Of a stretch of DNA of 64,000 bases, positions 34,913 through 44,239 are shown one piece after another. The notes under the pieces are model-generated. The model was not told where the DNA came from. It ran no database searches and was given only the letters and a program-made list of their open reading frames with translations. Position 1 is the stretch's first letter. Each line of letters starts with the position of its first letter. The position numbers and the translations under genes are program-made. Source of the DNA: Dyadobacter sp. CECT 9275 (lineage in GTDB: Bacteria; Bacteroidota; Bacteroidia; Cytophagales; Spirosomataceae); assembly GCF_907164905.1 (NCBI RefSeq), contig NZ_CAJRAF010000001.1, positions 1,399,001 to 1,463,000 of the forward strand. Direction: 5' to 3'.

Positions 34913-36337
34913 TTACAGTTCAAATACTTGTCCTCTTTTGGGTACTTCAACTGCATCATAACCGAATTTATTAACTATTGTCTGAAAATCAGCCATACTT
35001 TGCTGCTCTCCGTGAACCAGAAATATGCGTTTCAGCTTCTCCGGATCCTGCATTTTTACAAATTTAATCAAATCGTTTTGATCTCCGTGGCCACTAAATA
35101 CGTCAATTTTTTCAATATTAGCCAAGACCGGCAACTGTTTTCCACGTATGGATATCGTTTCCTGCCCGTTCAAAAGACGCCAGCCGAGAGTTCCTTCGGA
35201 AGCGTAACCGATCATCAGAATGGTAGCATAGGGGTTTCCGATATTGGCTTCCACGTGGTGTTCGACCCTTCCGCCCTGTACCATCCCCGACGACGAAATA
35301 ATGATACAAGGTTCATTATAATTGGAAATCGCCCGGCTTGCCTCGGCGTTTTCCAGGTAAATCAGGTTATCAAAGTCGAACAGCATGTCATTCTCTTCCT
35401 GAAAATTTCGTGCCTCCTTGTTGAGCATCCGAACATAACGCTGATAAACCTTCGTGCTGCTATAGGCAAGTGGGCTGTCCGAAAATACCTTGATGCTAGG
35501 AAAGGAATGGTTCAGGTAAATTTTGTTCAGCGTATACAGCAAGGCCTGTGTGCGTCCGACCGAAAACGAAGGAATGATAAGCCTGCCAGGTATATCCACA
35601 CAGGTTCTTTTGATCACTTCCGCGAGCGCATCCACCGGGCTTCCCTGGTTTTCATGGAGCCGGTTTCCGTAAGTACTTTCACAAACAAGGTAGTCTACCT
35701 GAGGGATTTCCTGAGGGTCGATCAGCAGGGGATAATTGCTCCGTCCGATATCTCCCGAAAAAGCAATGCGCTTTCTTTCGCCGTTTTCCATTACCTCCAC
35801 CACAATGTGCGCGGCACCCAGTAAATGCCCGGCGGGGTAGAATGTTATAGAGATATGGTCTGCGATACGATACCGCTGCCCGAACGAAACCGGAACAAAA
35901 TTTTCCAAAGCTTCATTTACGTTTTTCTCAACATAATAATCCTTGGGTACCTCCCGGCTTTTTTTGCTTTTTTTCTTCCCAGAGGAGCTGTTGCGTGCAT
36001 TAAGGCGCTTTTGGTGCAGGTTGGCAGCATCCTTTAGGAGGAGTGACGTAAGCGCCAGCGTGGGTTCGGTACAAACAACTCTTCCTTCAAAACCTTCTTT
36101 AAATAAGTTGGGAATATTCCCGGAATGGTCTATGTGAGCGTGTGTCAGCAATACTGTGTTGATGAGACTGGCCTCAAAAGGAAAAACGCCTTTTTGTTCT
36201 TCATATCTTGTTTTCCGGGCGGTTTCATCCAAATCAAAATCTGAACCGCAATCGATCAAAATACGGTAGTCGTCGGATTCCAGAAGGAACATACTACCTG
36301 TAACTTGCTGTGCAGCTCCCCAAAATGTCAATTTCAT
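34913..36337 (-). CDS. beta-CASP metallo-beta-lactamase nuclease (YSH1/CPSF-like)
   Basis: The product is 474 aa. The MBL signature HxHxDH is at residues 66-71 (LLTHAHIDHSGN), with further metal ligands in GHLLGAAHI and AFSGDIGRSN. The beta-CASP insert follows (IIPSFSVGRTQALLYTLNKI) and the C-terminal RMMBL domain is present (IEKIDVFSGHGDQNDLIKF, LVHGEQQSMADF). These features mark RNA-processing nucleases related to eukaryotic CPSF73/YSH1. In bacteria the substrates of this branch are poorly known. It precedes accA in the same direction. Confidence 0.9.
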   Translation of the reverse strand: MKLTFWGAAQQVTGSMFLLESDDYRILIDCGSDFDLDETARKTRYEEQKGVFPFEASLINTVLLTHAHIDHSGNIPNLFKEGFEGRVVCTEPTLALTSLLLKDAANLHQKRLNARNSSSGKKKSKKSREVPKDYYVEKNVNEALENFVPVSFGQRYRIADHISITFYPAGHLLGAAHIVVEVMENGERKRIAFSGDIGRSNYPLLIDPQEIPQVDYLVCESTYGNRLHENQGSPVDALAEVIKRTCVDIPGRLIIPSFSVGRTQALLYTLNKIYLNHSFPSIKVFSDSPLAYSSTKVYQRYVRMLNKEARNFQEENDMLFDFDNLIYLENAEASRAISNYNEPCIIISSSGMVQGGRVEHHVEANIGNPYATILMIGYASEGTLGWRLLNGQETISIRGKQLPVLANIEKIDVFSGHGDQNDLIKFVKMQDPEKLKRIFLVHGEQQSMADFQTIVNKFGYDAVEVPKRGQVFEL

Positions 36338-36633
36338 ACTTTACGAATGGGGGTGAATAGCTATATGATGATTTTTTTCTTCGTGGAAAAAAATCAATAT
36401 CATTTCTGAATAATTTCTGTTAAAGTTTATAAATCAATCAGTTGAAAAAAAGTAAAAACAGGCAGGCACCGCGATCAATCAAAGTTTGCAGGATACTGCT
36501 GATGGTTAGCTATGTTTCTCAAAGATTAGTTTTATTACAAAAGTATCAAAAAACACACGGAGTATTAACGATTACTTCTTAGTTTAGAACGCAATGATTC
36601 TTTTTTGCCCGAAAACCAGCACCCCACCGTCAG

Positions 36634-38094
36634 ATGAAATACTTTTCTCTTCTGTTTTTTTTATCCCTTGGTTACCATGTTCATGCGCAGGTAGCAGATT
36701 CCGCCGCATTGACGGGTTTCACCGATGCGGTACTGGAAATGCAGAACAGCGAACTTTTCCGGCACGGTTCCCTGGCAGTAAATGTGAAGGCAGTTAAAAC
36801 CGGTGAGAATATTTTTTCGATCAACCAGGAAAGATCATTACCCTCCGCTTCCATTTTAAAACTGATTACAACGGCAACGGTTCTTTCAGTATATGGTGGT
36901 GACTACCGGTTTTCTACCTTTTTGGAATACAAGGGTACGGTAAGCAGCGATACCCTCATTGGTGATTTATACGTCAGAGGAACCGGTGATCCGTCTTTGG
37001 GAAGCAGCCGTTTAAAAGGCTACCCTTCCCGCACCGAATTGCTTACGCGCTGGGTGAATGCTGTGAAAAAGCTGGGTATTAGGTATATCAAAGGAAGGAT
37101 CATTGGAGACGCATCATATTTCGACAACCTGACCATGGCCAGCACATGGATATGGGGTGATATCGGCAATTACTATGGGGCAGGTGTGCAGGGGCTTAAT
37201 TTTAATGAAAATCAGTATGTGGCAAGATTTAAGGCGGGGGCCGAAGTGGGCGACCCGGCAGAGTTTACGGGGATTGAACCTTACATTCCGTATCTGACCT
37301 TTCAGAATCAGGTGATGACCGGAGAAAGAGGCAGCGGCGATCAAACCATTTTTTATGGCGATCCGCTGGGTACCCGTATTGTTCTGACAGGTACCATACC
37401 GGCCGGAGCGACTTCATTCCCAGTAAAAGGGGCTATACCGGATGCCGCAAAGTATGTGGCTTTTGCACTGAAAAATTCACTGGAAAGTTTTGGTATACAG
37501 CATATTGAGACTGGTGGGCCCGGGACGTCACTGTCCGCACCGGCCGTTGTGCTGGACGAATACAAGTCGCCGCCTTTAAAGGAACTATGCAAGGAAACCA
37601 ATTTGTGGAGTATCAATCTCTTTGCGGATTCGTTTCTTAAGCTGGTAGGTAAGAGACTGGGCGGAGCGACGGATTTTGACTCCTCCGTTAAAGCGCTTAC
37701 TAATTACTGGATTGCCCGGCGGGCAGATCTGCGGGGTTTTATGATCAAAGATGGAAGCGGCCTTTCTCCGTCAGGTTCTGTTACTGCCCAGAATATCACG
37801 GAGATACTAGCCGCTGTGAAAAAGGAAAACAGCTTTAATGATTTTTACCAGGGTATTGCCGTTCTGGGGCAGACAGGCACAGTACGTAATATAGGAAAAG
37901 GCACAAGAGCTGCAGGAAATGTGAGGGCAAAAAGCGGATCCATTGAAGGTACGCGGGCCTATGCCGGCTATGTTACCTCCCGTTCAGGGGAATTACTGGC
38001 GTTTACCTTCATAGCGCATAAGTACCAGTCGGGTAGTCAGAAAGCGGTAGGAGAGCAGCTGGGCAGGCTGATGATACTGCTCGGCGGGTTCTGA
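36634..38094 (+). CDS. dacB: D-alanyl-D-alanine carboxypeptidase/endopeptidase (PBP4, DacB)
   Basis: This periplasmic serine enzyme trims and cuts peptidoglycan cross-links. The product is 486 aa with a signal peptide (MKYFSLLFFLSLGYHVHAQ). Penicillin-binding motifs: SxxK with nucleophile Ser73 and Lys76 (LPSASILKLITT), an S-x-N-type motif near NLWSINLFADSF, DGSGLSPSG in the family's conserved block, and KSG in RAKSGSIEGTRAYAGY. The length and the long insert between motifs fit the S13 family. It is alone on the plus strand and convergent with mutS2 across a repeat-rich gap. Confidence 0.92.
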   Translation: MKYFSLLFFLSLGYHVHAQVADSAALTGFTDAVLEMQNSELFRHGSLAVNVKAVKTGENIFSINQERSLPSASILKLITTATVLSVYGGDYRFSTFLEYKGTVSSDTLIGDLYVRGTGDPSLGSSRLKGYPSRTELLTRWVNAVKKLGIRYIKGRIIGDASYFDNLTMASTWIWGDIGNYYGAGVQGLNFNENQYVARFKAGAEVGDPAEFTGIEPYIPYLTFQNQVMTGERGSGDQTIFYGDPLGTRIVLTGTIPAGATSFPVKGAIPDAAKYVAFALKNSLESFGIQHIETGGPGTSLSAPAVVLDEYKSPPLKELCKETNLWSINLFADSFLKLVGKRLGGATDFDSSVKALTNYWIARRADLRGFMIKDGSGLSPSGSVTAQNITEILAAVKKENSFNDFYQGIAVLGQTGTVRNIGKGTRAAGNVRAKSGSIEGTRAYAGYVTSRSGELLAFTFIAHKYQSGSQKAVGEQLGRLMILLGGF

Positions 38095-38095
38095 A

Positions 38096-38210
38096 TTTTA
38101 GAGTTTGCAGTTTTAGAGTTTGCAGTTTTAAGTATGCAGTTCAAAGTACACAGTTCACAAAGTATCCTGTTCCCTCCAGCCTGCCTACTGTTAACTGCCT
38201 ACTGCAAACT
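38096..38210. repeat. short tandem and inverted repeats between dacB and mutS2
   Basis: TTTTAGAGTTTGCAG occurs twice in tandem (38096-38110, 38111-38125) with a degenerate third copy. AGTTTGCAGT in these copies is inverted as ACTGCAAACT at 38201-38210. A CTGCCTACTG-type motif follows (TGCCTACTGTTAACTGCCTACTGC). The convergent genes meet here, so it may act as a bidirectional terminator or a dispersed repeat. Confidence 0.55.
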
Positions 38211-38226
38211 TCTCACCGCAAACCGC

Positions 38227-40623
38227 CTACCTCAACTTCACAATGGTCACCCCTGCTCCGCCACGGTCTGCATGTTCGTCGTACATCCCGGATACCTGTG
38301 CGTAACCTCTCAAATAGTTTCTTACCAGTGTTCTCAAAATTCCATCACCTTTGCCGTGAACAATCCGGAGTTCGTCATATCCCAGCATGATGGCATTATC
38401 CATAAACTGATCCACAACCCCAAGGGCTTCTTCACCGCGCTTGCCTCGCAGATCCAGGTTGAAACTGAAATTCAGCATTCTTTCGTTCATATCCACACCT
38501 TTTGCACCCGTTTTGACCGTCTTTTCACCGGTTGCGGCTTTGTAGGTTTTGTTGGATACCTTTTCCAGTCTGTTCAGTTTTATATTCGACTTCAGGTCTC
38601 CGATCCGGATCTCTGCATCCTTACCTTTTAAGGAAAGTACTTCCCCAATAGCCGTTTGCCCGATGATCCGTACGTAGTTACCAACGGCAATAGCTCCTTC
38701 TTCAGGTTCATAAATGTCCTCGACAGGCAGCTCCTCTGGTACCAGTTCAGCCTTGCTGAATTTTTCAAGCTGTGCTCTTACCGTTTTTGTTTTTTCCTTT
38801 TCGGCCTTGTTTTCCTTTATCTCACGTATGGTGTTCTCAATAAGCTGATTGGCGTCTGTCAGCAAGGTTTTGGCTTTTTGCTTGGCGTCGTTAACTATCT
38901 TTTTCTCATTGGTTTCCAATTTTGATTTGAGCAAAGTGTAGTCGGACAATTCCCTGGCAAGTTTTCTTTCTTTAATGCCGAGTTCAATATTCTTTTCGGC
39001 AAAAACCCTTCTTTCGATATCCAGTTCTTTGAGCAGTTTTTCAAAGCTTACCTGCTGAGTTCCTAATTTTTCTTTCGCACGGTTAACCACGGCTTTTGGT
39101 AAGCCTATCTTGGAGGCAATTTCAAAAGCGAAAGAACTGCCCGGTCTGCCGATCTCAAGCTGGTATATCGGTTCCAGGTGCTCACCATCGAAGCGCATGG
39201 CTCCATTTACCAGGCCTTCTGTTTTATCTGCTAAAACTTTTAGGTTGGTATAATGGGTATTGATCATCCCATATGCGCCAGACTTGGTAAGATCTTCCAG
39301 AATGGCTTCGGCAATGGCACCACCCAGCCCGGGTTCCGTTCCTGTACCAAACTCATCGATCAGAAAGAGTGTTCGCTTGTTAGCCATGGTCAAAAAGTGA
39401 CGCATATTGGTAAGATGAGAGCTGTATGTACTAAGGTCATTCTCGAGCGACTGTTCATCCCCGATGTCAATAAAAATATTCTGGAAGAAACCAATGGACG
39501 AATCTTCCCGCATGGGTACCAGAAGTCCGCATTGGTACATATATTGTATCAGGCCCACGGTTTTCAGTGCCACGGATTTGCCTCCTGCATTAGGCCCTGA
39601 AACAATCAGGATCCGTCTTTTTTCATTCAGTTCAATCGTAAGCGGCACTACCTTTTTTCCGGCTTTCTGGAATGACAGATGCAGGATTGGATGCCGCGCT
39701 TCTCGCCAGTCGATAAATTGCCGGTTTTCGAAAACCGGATTGATGGCCTGCATTTCGAATGCGAGCCTGGCCTTCGCCCTTAAAAAATCCAGCAGCCCCA
39801 GGAACTGATAAGCTTTTTGTAAATCGGGTACGTACGGCCTTAGCTGGCTGGTAAGCTGTAAAAGGATCCGGTTAATTTCCCTGCGCTCTTCATATTCCAG
39901 TTCTCTGATTTCATTATTTGATTCAAAGATATCTGTAGGTTCAATAAAAACGGTTTGGCCCGTAGCCGACTCATCGTGAATAAAGCCTTTTAGTTTTCGC
40001 TTATGTTCTGCAATAATCGGTATCACCATACGGCCGTTTCGGACCGTCAGGGATACGTCGTCTCCGATCCAGCCGCTGCTTTTGGCAGCGCGAAGAATAC
40101 TGTCAAGCTTTTTACGGATACCTGCCTGTTCGGATATAAGCTGGCGCCTGATGCGCCCCAGTTCTGGCGAAGCGGAGTCCTTGATTTGTCCGCGGTCATC
40201 AATGATTCTATCAATGGCGTCTGTGATCGGTTTTTCAACTCTGACGGATTTGGCATACTCTCCCAGAAGCGGGAAAGAGTCGGCCTCCTGATTTTCAAAA
40301 AATCGGAGACATAACCTTATCGTCTGAAGGGATACCTTAATGTCCGAAAACTCGCTTTGCGTGAGCAACATTCCTTCAATTGCTGCACGTTTAAGATAGG
40401 GTGTGGCGTCAATATAATTTTGTGAAGGAAAATTTTCACCTGTTTCCAGTATCGATTTCATCTCGGCAGTCTGGCTCACGAGCTTTTCCACCATACCGAA
40501 ATTGTCCGAAAAACGTATTTTTTCAACATAATACTGCCCAAGCGGACTGATACAAGCCTCGTGCAGCCATTCACGCAGTTTGTCAAAACCTAATTTCTGT
40601 TCTAATGTTTTTGGATATAGCAT
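38227..40623 (-). CDS. mutS2: MutS2-family ATPase/endonuclease
   Basis: The product is 798 aa, a normal MutS2. A MutS-like clamp region lies in the N-terminal third. The ATPase domain has Walker A (LIVSGPNAGGKSVALKTVGL), a Walker B region (RTLFLIDEFGTGTEP) and the signature region DLSTYSSHLTNM. A long coiled coil follows (residues ~510-640), then the C-terminal Smr nuclease domain (LDLRGKRGEEALGVVDQF ... LRIVHGKGDGILRTLVRNYL). MutS2 acts on recombination intermediates and, in some bacteria, on collided ribosomes, not in mismatch repair. Start ATG at 40623; end firm. Confidence 0.95.
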   Translation of the reverse strand: MLYPKTLEQKLGFDKLREWLHEACISPLGQYYVEKIRFSDNFGMVEKLVSQTAEMKSILETGENFPSQNYIDATPYLKRAAIEGMLLTQSEFSDIKVSLQTIRLCLRFFENQEADSFPLLGEYAKSVRVEKPITDAIDRIIDDRGQIKDSASPELGRIRRQLISEQAGIRKKLDSILRAAKSSGWIGDDVSLTVRNGRMVIPIIAEHKRKLKGFIHDESATGQTVFIEPTDIFESNNEIRELEYEERREINRILLQLTSQLRPYVPDLQKAYQFLGLLDFLRAKARLAFEMQAINPVFENRQFIDWREARHPILHLSFQKAGKKVVPLTIELNEKRRILIVSGPNAGGKSVALKTVGLIQYMYQCGLLVPMREDSSIGFFQNIFIDIGDEQSLENDLSTYSSHLTNMRHFLTMANKRTLFLIDEFGTGTEPGLGGAIAEAILEDLTKSGAYGMINTHYTNLKVLADKTEGLVNGAMRFDGEHLEPIYQLEIGRPGSSFAFEIASKIGLPKAVVNRAKEKLGTQQVSFEKLLKELDIERRVFAEKNIELGIKERKLARELSDYTLLKSKLETNEKKIVNDAKQKAKTLLTDANQLIENTIREIKENKAEKEKTKTVRAQLEKFSKAELVPEELPVEDIYEPEEGAIAVGNYVRIIGQTAIGEVLSLKGKDAEIRIGDLKSNIKLNRLEKVSNKTYKAATGEKTVKTGAKGVDMNERMLNFSFNLDLRGKRGEEALGVVDQFMDNAIMLGYDELRIVHGKGDGILRTLVRNYLRGYAQVSGMYDEHADRGGAGVTIVKLR

Positions 40624-40694
40624 TTTATAATTTACAGTCAGCGGGCTGCGGTCTCATCAAAATGGATTAACTGAATAAAAGGTGAGGTGGTCTC

Positions 40695-41216
40695 TCAAAA
40701 TAGTGTTCGGACTTCTTCCTTAAGTACTTTTAACGCATTTGCAGCAGGCTGGGTTTCTTTTTCTATCACATGAGAGAAGATCTTTTTCGCAAGGTTGGTT
40801 GCCGGGTCTTCCGGATTAACTTCTGCCGCCGACTGGTTGATCACCGCCACGATCTCGTTCATGGCGCTTGTTAGCTGTTCCCAGGCATGGTTGCTCATAT
40901 ACATCTGCTGGGCAATGTTGTGATTATACTCGTCCCGTATTTCTCTTAGCAGGATCTGGTGTAATTCCAGCGCGTTGGCAGCTGATGGTGTCAGGCGCAG
41001 CAACAGGTTGTTGGGGCTGATCCGTTCCAAGAACAAACACATGCGTTCGTATGCCTGCAATCTTAAGGGTAGGGTGATGTCGGTATGTTTGCCTTTTATA
41101 TCTCTTTTCAGGTACTCAAGAATTTTGTTGGCAACATCCGTTACGGTCAGGTATAAACCATAAACCATACCTGCCCCGAGTGCCAGATAGAGTATTGGAA
41201 AAATGTAGTCGTTCAT
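40695..41216 (-). CDS. membrane-anchored helical protein (DUF7935-like), unknown
   Basis: The product is 173 aa. An N-terminal transmembrane helix (IFPILYLALGAGMVYGLYLT) is followed by a largely alpha-helical cytoplasmic domain (DITLPLRLQAYERMCLFLER ... ELHQILLREIRDEYNHNIAQ ... YMSNHAWEQLTSAMNEIVAV). The block LRLQAYERM ... R-x-x-P-N-N is characteristic of a family found in Bacteroidota and known only as hypothetical. It is 71 bases upstream of mutS2 on the same strand and may share its message. Confidence 0.75.
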   Translation of the reverse strand: MNDYIFPILYLALGAGMVYGLYLTVTDVANKILEYLKRDIKGKHTDITLPLRLQAYERMCLFLERISPNNLLLRLTPSAANALELHQILLREIRDEYNHNIAQQMYMSNHAWEQLTSAMNEIVAVINQSAAEVNPEDPATNLAKKIFSHVIEKETQPAANALKVLKEEVRTLF

Positions 41217-41432
41217 GTATTATCACGAATTTGTCAAATAAAGGGCAAAATTAGAAGATAACTCGCTTGAAAAAATAAAACATACGAATAATGCGGAATG
41301 GATATGGTAAGATTGTTGTTGAAATCGCTACACATTCACTCATACTGAGGAAAAATTTGAACATCTTCGTTAACAAAATGGTATTACTCGAAATGAAAAC
41401 CCCGGAAAGAGCGGGAGGCAGGGCAGCGTAAA

Positions 41433-41732
41433 ATGGAAAATCCTATCATCATCACTGACCGGGCAAGGGAAGAAATCATATCTACTCTGGCAGATAATAA
41501 GATCCCGGATATATACGGCTTGCGGGTAGGCCTGAAAGGCGGAGCATGCAGCGGAACTTTTATTCTGGGTTTTGATACCTTGACCGACAGCGATAATACC
41601 TATATCATCGACGGGATAAAAGTATACATCGACAGAAAACACCTGATGTATGTACTAGGCGTTTCCGTTGATTACGAAGAAGGATCGAACGGGAGCGGTT
41701 ATACGGTATCTGCGATAGAAATCAAAAATTAG
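41433..41732 (+). CDS. HesB/IscA-like protein lacking the C-terminal CxC
   Basis: The product is 99 aa of the A-type Fe-S carrier fold: DRAREEIISTLADN at the N-terminus, GLRVGLKGGACSGTFILGFD with the first conserved cysteine (Cys39), then GIKVYIDRKHLMYVLGVSVD and GSNGSGYTVSAIEIKN. Ordinary IscA/SufA proteins carry C-G-C close to the C-terminus as the other cluster ligands. Here the protein stops with none, so it cannot bind a cluster in the usual way. It may be a degenerate paralogue with another role. No suf/isc genes are near. Confidence 0.8.
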   Translation: MENPIIITDRAREEIISTLADNKIPDIYGLRVGLKGGACSGTFILGFDTLTDSDNTYIIDGIKVYIDRKHLMYVLGVSVDYEEGSNGSGYTVSAIEIKN

Positions 41733-41739
41733 TTTACCG

Positions 41740-42312
41740 TTAGTCATCTATGGTTACATGTTTCCAGTTCTCTCCGGAACGAATCCGGTTCAGCTGCGTA
41801 TGGGTAATACCAAACTGTTTTGCGATCATTTTGAGGCGGTTATTATCGTTCTTCAATAGTTTTTTGATGATGCGAACCTTGCTTTCGGTCAGTTTGTAGT
41901 TTTTGGTCCGGCGGGGAATCACCCGGTTGATAAACGCAGGGTTTTCCCTGTTGTGGTCAATCATTTCCGTTTTGGTGACCCACTTCAGGTTTTCATAATA
42001 ATTGTTCTGTTTCTCAAAATCAAGGTGGATCACAAAATTATTATCGGCACTTGGTTTTTCCACAAAGTGCTCAGCAACAAGCTTATGGACATACCTGTTG
42101 ATGGTTTTGCCTCCTGTAACCCTGATGTTTAAAGATCGATATCCCTGGATCACAGAGCCTTTGATGATGCTCCCTTCCTTGGGGTTGTTCTGGAAGCTTT
42201 TCAGCCTTCCATAGTTGGATACTTCATAATGAGGCGGATTCTCAATTTCGCTGAATATAATCTTTGCCCACTTTTCGTTCCAGAAACTGCGACTTGCATT
42301 TGACTCACTCAT
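41740..42312 (-). CDS. NUMOD4-HNH-HTH protein, homing-endonuclease-like
   Basis: The product is 190 aa with three modules in order. A NUMOD4 domain (EIENPPHYEVSNYGRLKSF, residues ~20-45). An HNH-like nuclease region (VHKLVAEHFVEKP ... NNFVIHLDFEKQNNYYENLK, ~80-115). A C-terminal helix-turn-helix (KLTESKVRIIKKLLKNDNNR ... MIAKQFGITHTQLNRIRSGE). In phages these modules build free-standing homing endonucleases. In Bacteroidota similar single genes sit in core DNA with no intron nearby and may be domesticated regulators. The metal-binding Asn of a strict HNH is not obvious in VIHLDFEKQNN, so activity is uncertain. It ends 7 bases from the IscA-like gene (tail to tail). Confidence 0.8.
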   Translation of the reverse strand: MSESNASRSFWNEKWAKIIFSEIENPPHYEVSNYGRLKSFQNNPKEGSIIKGSVIQGYRSLNIRVTGGKTINRYVHKLVAEHFVEKPSADNNFVIHLDFEKQNNYYENLKWVTKTEMIDHNRENPAFINRVIPRRTKNYKLTESKVRIIKKLLKNDNNRLKMIAKQFGITHTQLNRIRSGENWKHVTIDD

Positions 42313-42465
42313 TTTTCTAATTGTGTTTGCAATATTTAAGATACAAAATTAGTGCTAATATTTTTTCGGTGTTTTCCGAAATGAAACGACTGGTGTACTT
42401 TTTTATGTTTTGTTACTGTTAATCTATTAAAAAACAGTTGAATTTCAATTTAATAACGAGTATTT

Positions 42466-42825
42466 ATGAAACGTACCCTGATAATCGGAGCCTCAGTCAA
42501 CCCCTCCAGATATGCAAACATTGCTGCAAACAAACTTGTTGCCTTTGGTCACCAGATTTTATTATTAGGTCTGAAAAAAGGTACTTTACTTGGAGAAACC
42601 ATTCAAACCGAAAAGGTTAACTGGGAAAACGTCGATACCGTTACTTTGTATATCAACCCGACCCGCCAGCCTGAGTATTACGATTATATCATTTCATTAA
42701 ATCCTAAACGTGTTATTTTTAATCCTGGTACAGAGAATGCGGAATTCCAAAGTATTTTGTTAAGTAAAAATATCATACCAGTCGAAGCATGCACCCTGGT
42801 AATGTTAGTCACAGGACAGTATTAG
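42466..42825 (+). CDS. CoA-binding domain protein (YccU-like)
   Basis: The product is 119 aa, a stand-alone Rossmann CoA-binding domain related to the N-terminal part of succinyl-CoA synthetase alpha. Motifs: TLIIGASVNPSRYANIAANK at the N-terminus, VDTVTLYINPTRQPEYYDYI, and KRVIFNPGTENAEFQSILLS, ending with IIPVEACTLVMLVTGQY. It probably binds CoA or an acyl-CoA; no enzyme activity is established for this family. It is monocistronic. Confidence 0.88.
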   Translation: MKRTLIIGASVNPSRYANIAANKLVAFGHQILLLGLKKGTLLGETIQTEKVNWENVDTVTLYINPTRQPEYYDYIISLNPKRVIFNPGTENAEFQSILLSKNIIPVEACTLVMLVTGQY

Positions 42826-42952
42826 AAGCTATCTGGGAGGTTTCTGCCGATATTTCATTACCTGCATCGGGCAGTTATCCTTTTTGCCATGCAGAGAATA
42901 TCCGGTTATCGCTGACGCGCCCAGACCGCCTGCCTGCTACTACGCTAGTGAA

Positions 42953-43954
42953 TTACCAGCGTAGCAGTGCGGATGCCCAGGTAAAGCCGCTGCCAAAAGC
43001 AGCGAGGCAGATCAGATCTCCTTCTTTTATCTTACCCTGTTCCCAAGCCTCGGCCATGGCAATGGGGATGGACGCCGCCGTTGTGTTACCAAATCTCTGA
43101 ATGTTGTTGATAACCTGGTCTTCGGTAAGCCCCATCTGTTGTCTCACATATTCGCTTATGCGAATGTTGGCCTGGTGTGGAACCAGCAGATTTATATCTT
43201 GAGAGGTTACATTGTTGGCCTTGAGGGCTTCATTGATGACTTCTCCAAACCGTACGATGGCATGCTTAAAAACTGCGTTTCCGTTCATGTATACATTGAT
43301 CCCGCCATTTTCGATCATCTCCGTGGTAATGGCCCTTTCGGGCCGGCTGCTGCCGGGATCGCGTACGTATAATTCTTCAGCATAACGCCCGTCCGCATGC
43401 AGGTGGGTGGATAAGACCCTGTGGATGGGGTCCTCGGTTGCCTGAACAACGGCAGCCCCGGCCCCATCTCCGAAGATAACAGCAGTGCTGCGCCCCTGGG
43501 TACTTTTGTCAATCCAGGAAGACTGGATCTCTGAACCAACCACCAGCGCAGTTTTGTACATGCCCGTCTTTATAAACTGATCCGCTATGGAGAGTGCATA
43601 AACAAAACCGGAACACTGCTGTCTGATATCAATCACCGGCTTTCCGTCCATTCCCAGTTCCCGCTGCATGAGGAATGCCGAGCCAGGGAAAAAATAGTCG
43701 GGGGTGATTGTAGCGTATATGATTACATCTACGTCGCTGGGTGTAATACCCGCCCGCTCCAGGGCCTGGCGGGATGCAGCCGTGGCCATACTATGGTTGG
43801 TGTCTTTCCCGTATTCAAAATACCGGCGCTCCCGGATACCTGTTCTTTCCTGGATCCATTCATCCGAGGTTTCCATCCATTGTGTCAGATCCTGATTGGT
43901 AACAACATTTTCAGGAACATAATAACCGAGCCCGGTAATACGGGAAAAAGCCAT
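42953..43954 (-). CDS. fabH: beta-ketoacyl-ACP synthase III
   Basis: This enzyme starts fatty-acid synthesis by condensing acyl-CoA with malonyl-ACP. The product is 333 aa. The catalytic Cys114 is in DIRQQCSGFVYAL, the His in LLVPHQANIRISEYV, and the Asn in VINNIQRFGNTTAAS. A short gap separates it from purS upstream on the same strand. Many Bacteroidota carry several fabH paralogues, some for aryl-polyene or flexirubin synthesis. No such genes are near, so I call it the fatty-acid enzyme. Confidence 0.93.
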   Translation of the reverse strand: MAFSRITGLGYYVPENVVTNQDLTQWMETSDEWIQERTGIRERRYFEYGKDTNHSMATAASRQALERAGITPSDVDVIIYATITPDYFFPGSAFLMQRELGMDGKPVIDIRQQCSGFVYALSIADQFIKTGMYKTALVVGSEIQSSWIDKSTQGRSTAVIFGDGAGAAVVQATEDPIHRVLSTHLHADGRYAEELYVRDPGSSRPERAITTEMIENGGINVYMNGNAVFKHAIVRFGEVINEALKANNVTSQDINLLVPHQANIRISEYVRQQMGLTEDQVINNIQRFGNTTAASIPIAMAEAWEQGKIKEGDLICLAAFGSGFTWASALLRW

Positions 43955-43987
43955 ATAATTAATGGTAATGTGGGAGTTATTTCCTGG

Positions 43988-44239
43988 CTATGCGGAATGC
44001 AGGGTATAAGTAAATTCTTCCATGATCAGGTTGGCCAACAATTTCTGACAAGCCGTTTTCACCTTTTCGTCTGCTGCCTCTTCCGTATCAGCTTCAAGTT
44101 TAAGGGAGATATGTTTTCCAATTCTCACATCATCTACCTGGTCAATGCCCAGATTGTGGAGGCCAAGTTTTACAGCCTTTCCCTGAGGATCCAGGATTTC
44201 CTTGATAGGCATGATATCTATTTCAGCAACAAATTTCAT
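43988..44239 (-). CDS. purS: phosphoribosylformylglycinamidine synthase subunit PurS
   Basis: The product is 83 aa, the normal size of PurS. PurS bridges the separate PurL and PurQ subunits of FGAM synthase and channels ammonia in purine synthesis. Recognisable pattern: MKFVAEIDIMPIKEILDPQG at the start, KLGLHNLGIDQVDDVRIGKH (the conserved L-G-x-x-x-V-x-x-V-R-x-G-K) and the C-terminal KLLANLIMEEFTY. purL and purQ are not in the window. It is 34 bases upstream of fabH. Confidence 0.85.
   Translation of the reverse strand: MKFVAEIDIMPIKEILDPQGKAVKLGLHNLGIDQVDDVRIGKHISLKLEADTEEAADEKVKTACQKLLANLIMEEFTYTLHSA

Noticed and set aside
34670..35824. 384-aa plus-strand frame
   Set aside because: It is antisense to accA and to the beta-CASP nuclease gene, both with complete catalytic motifs.
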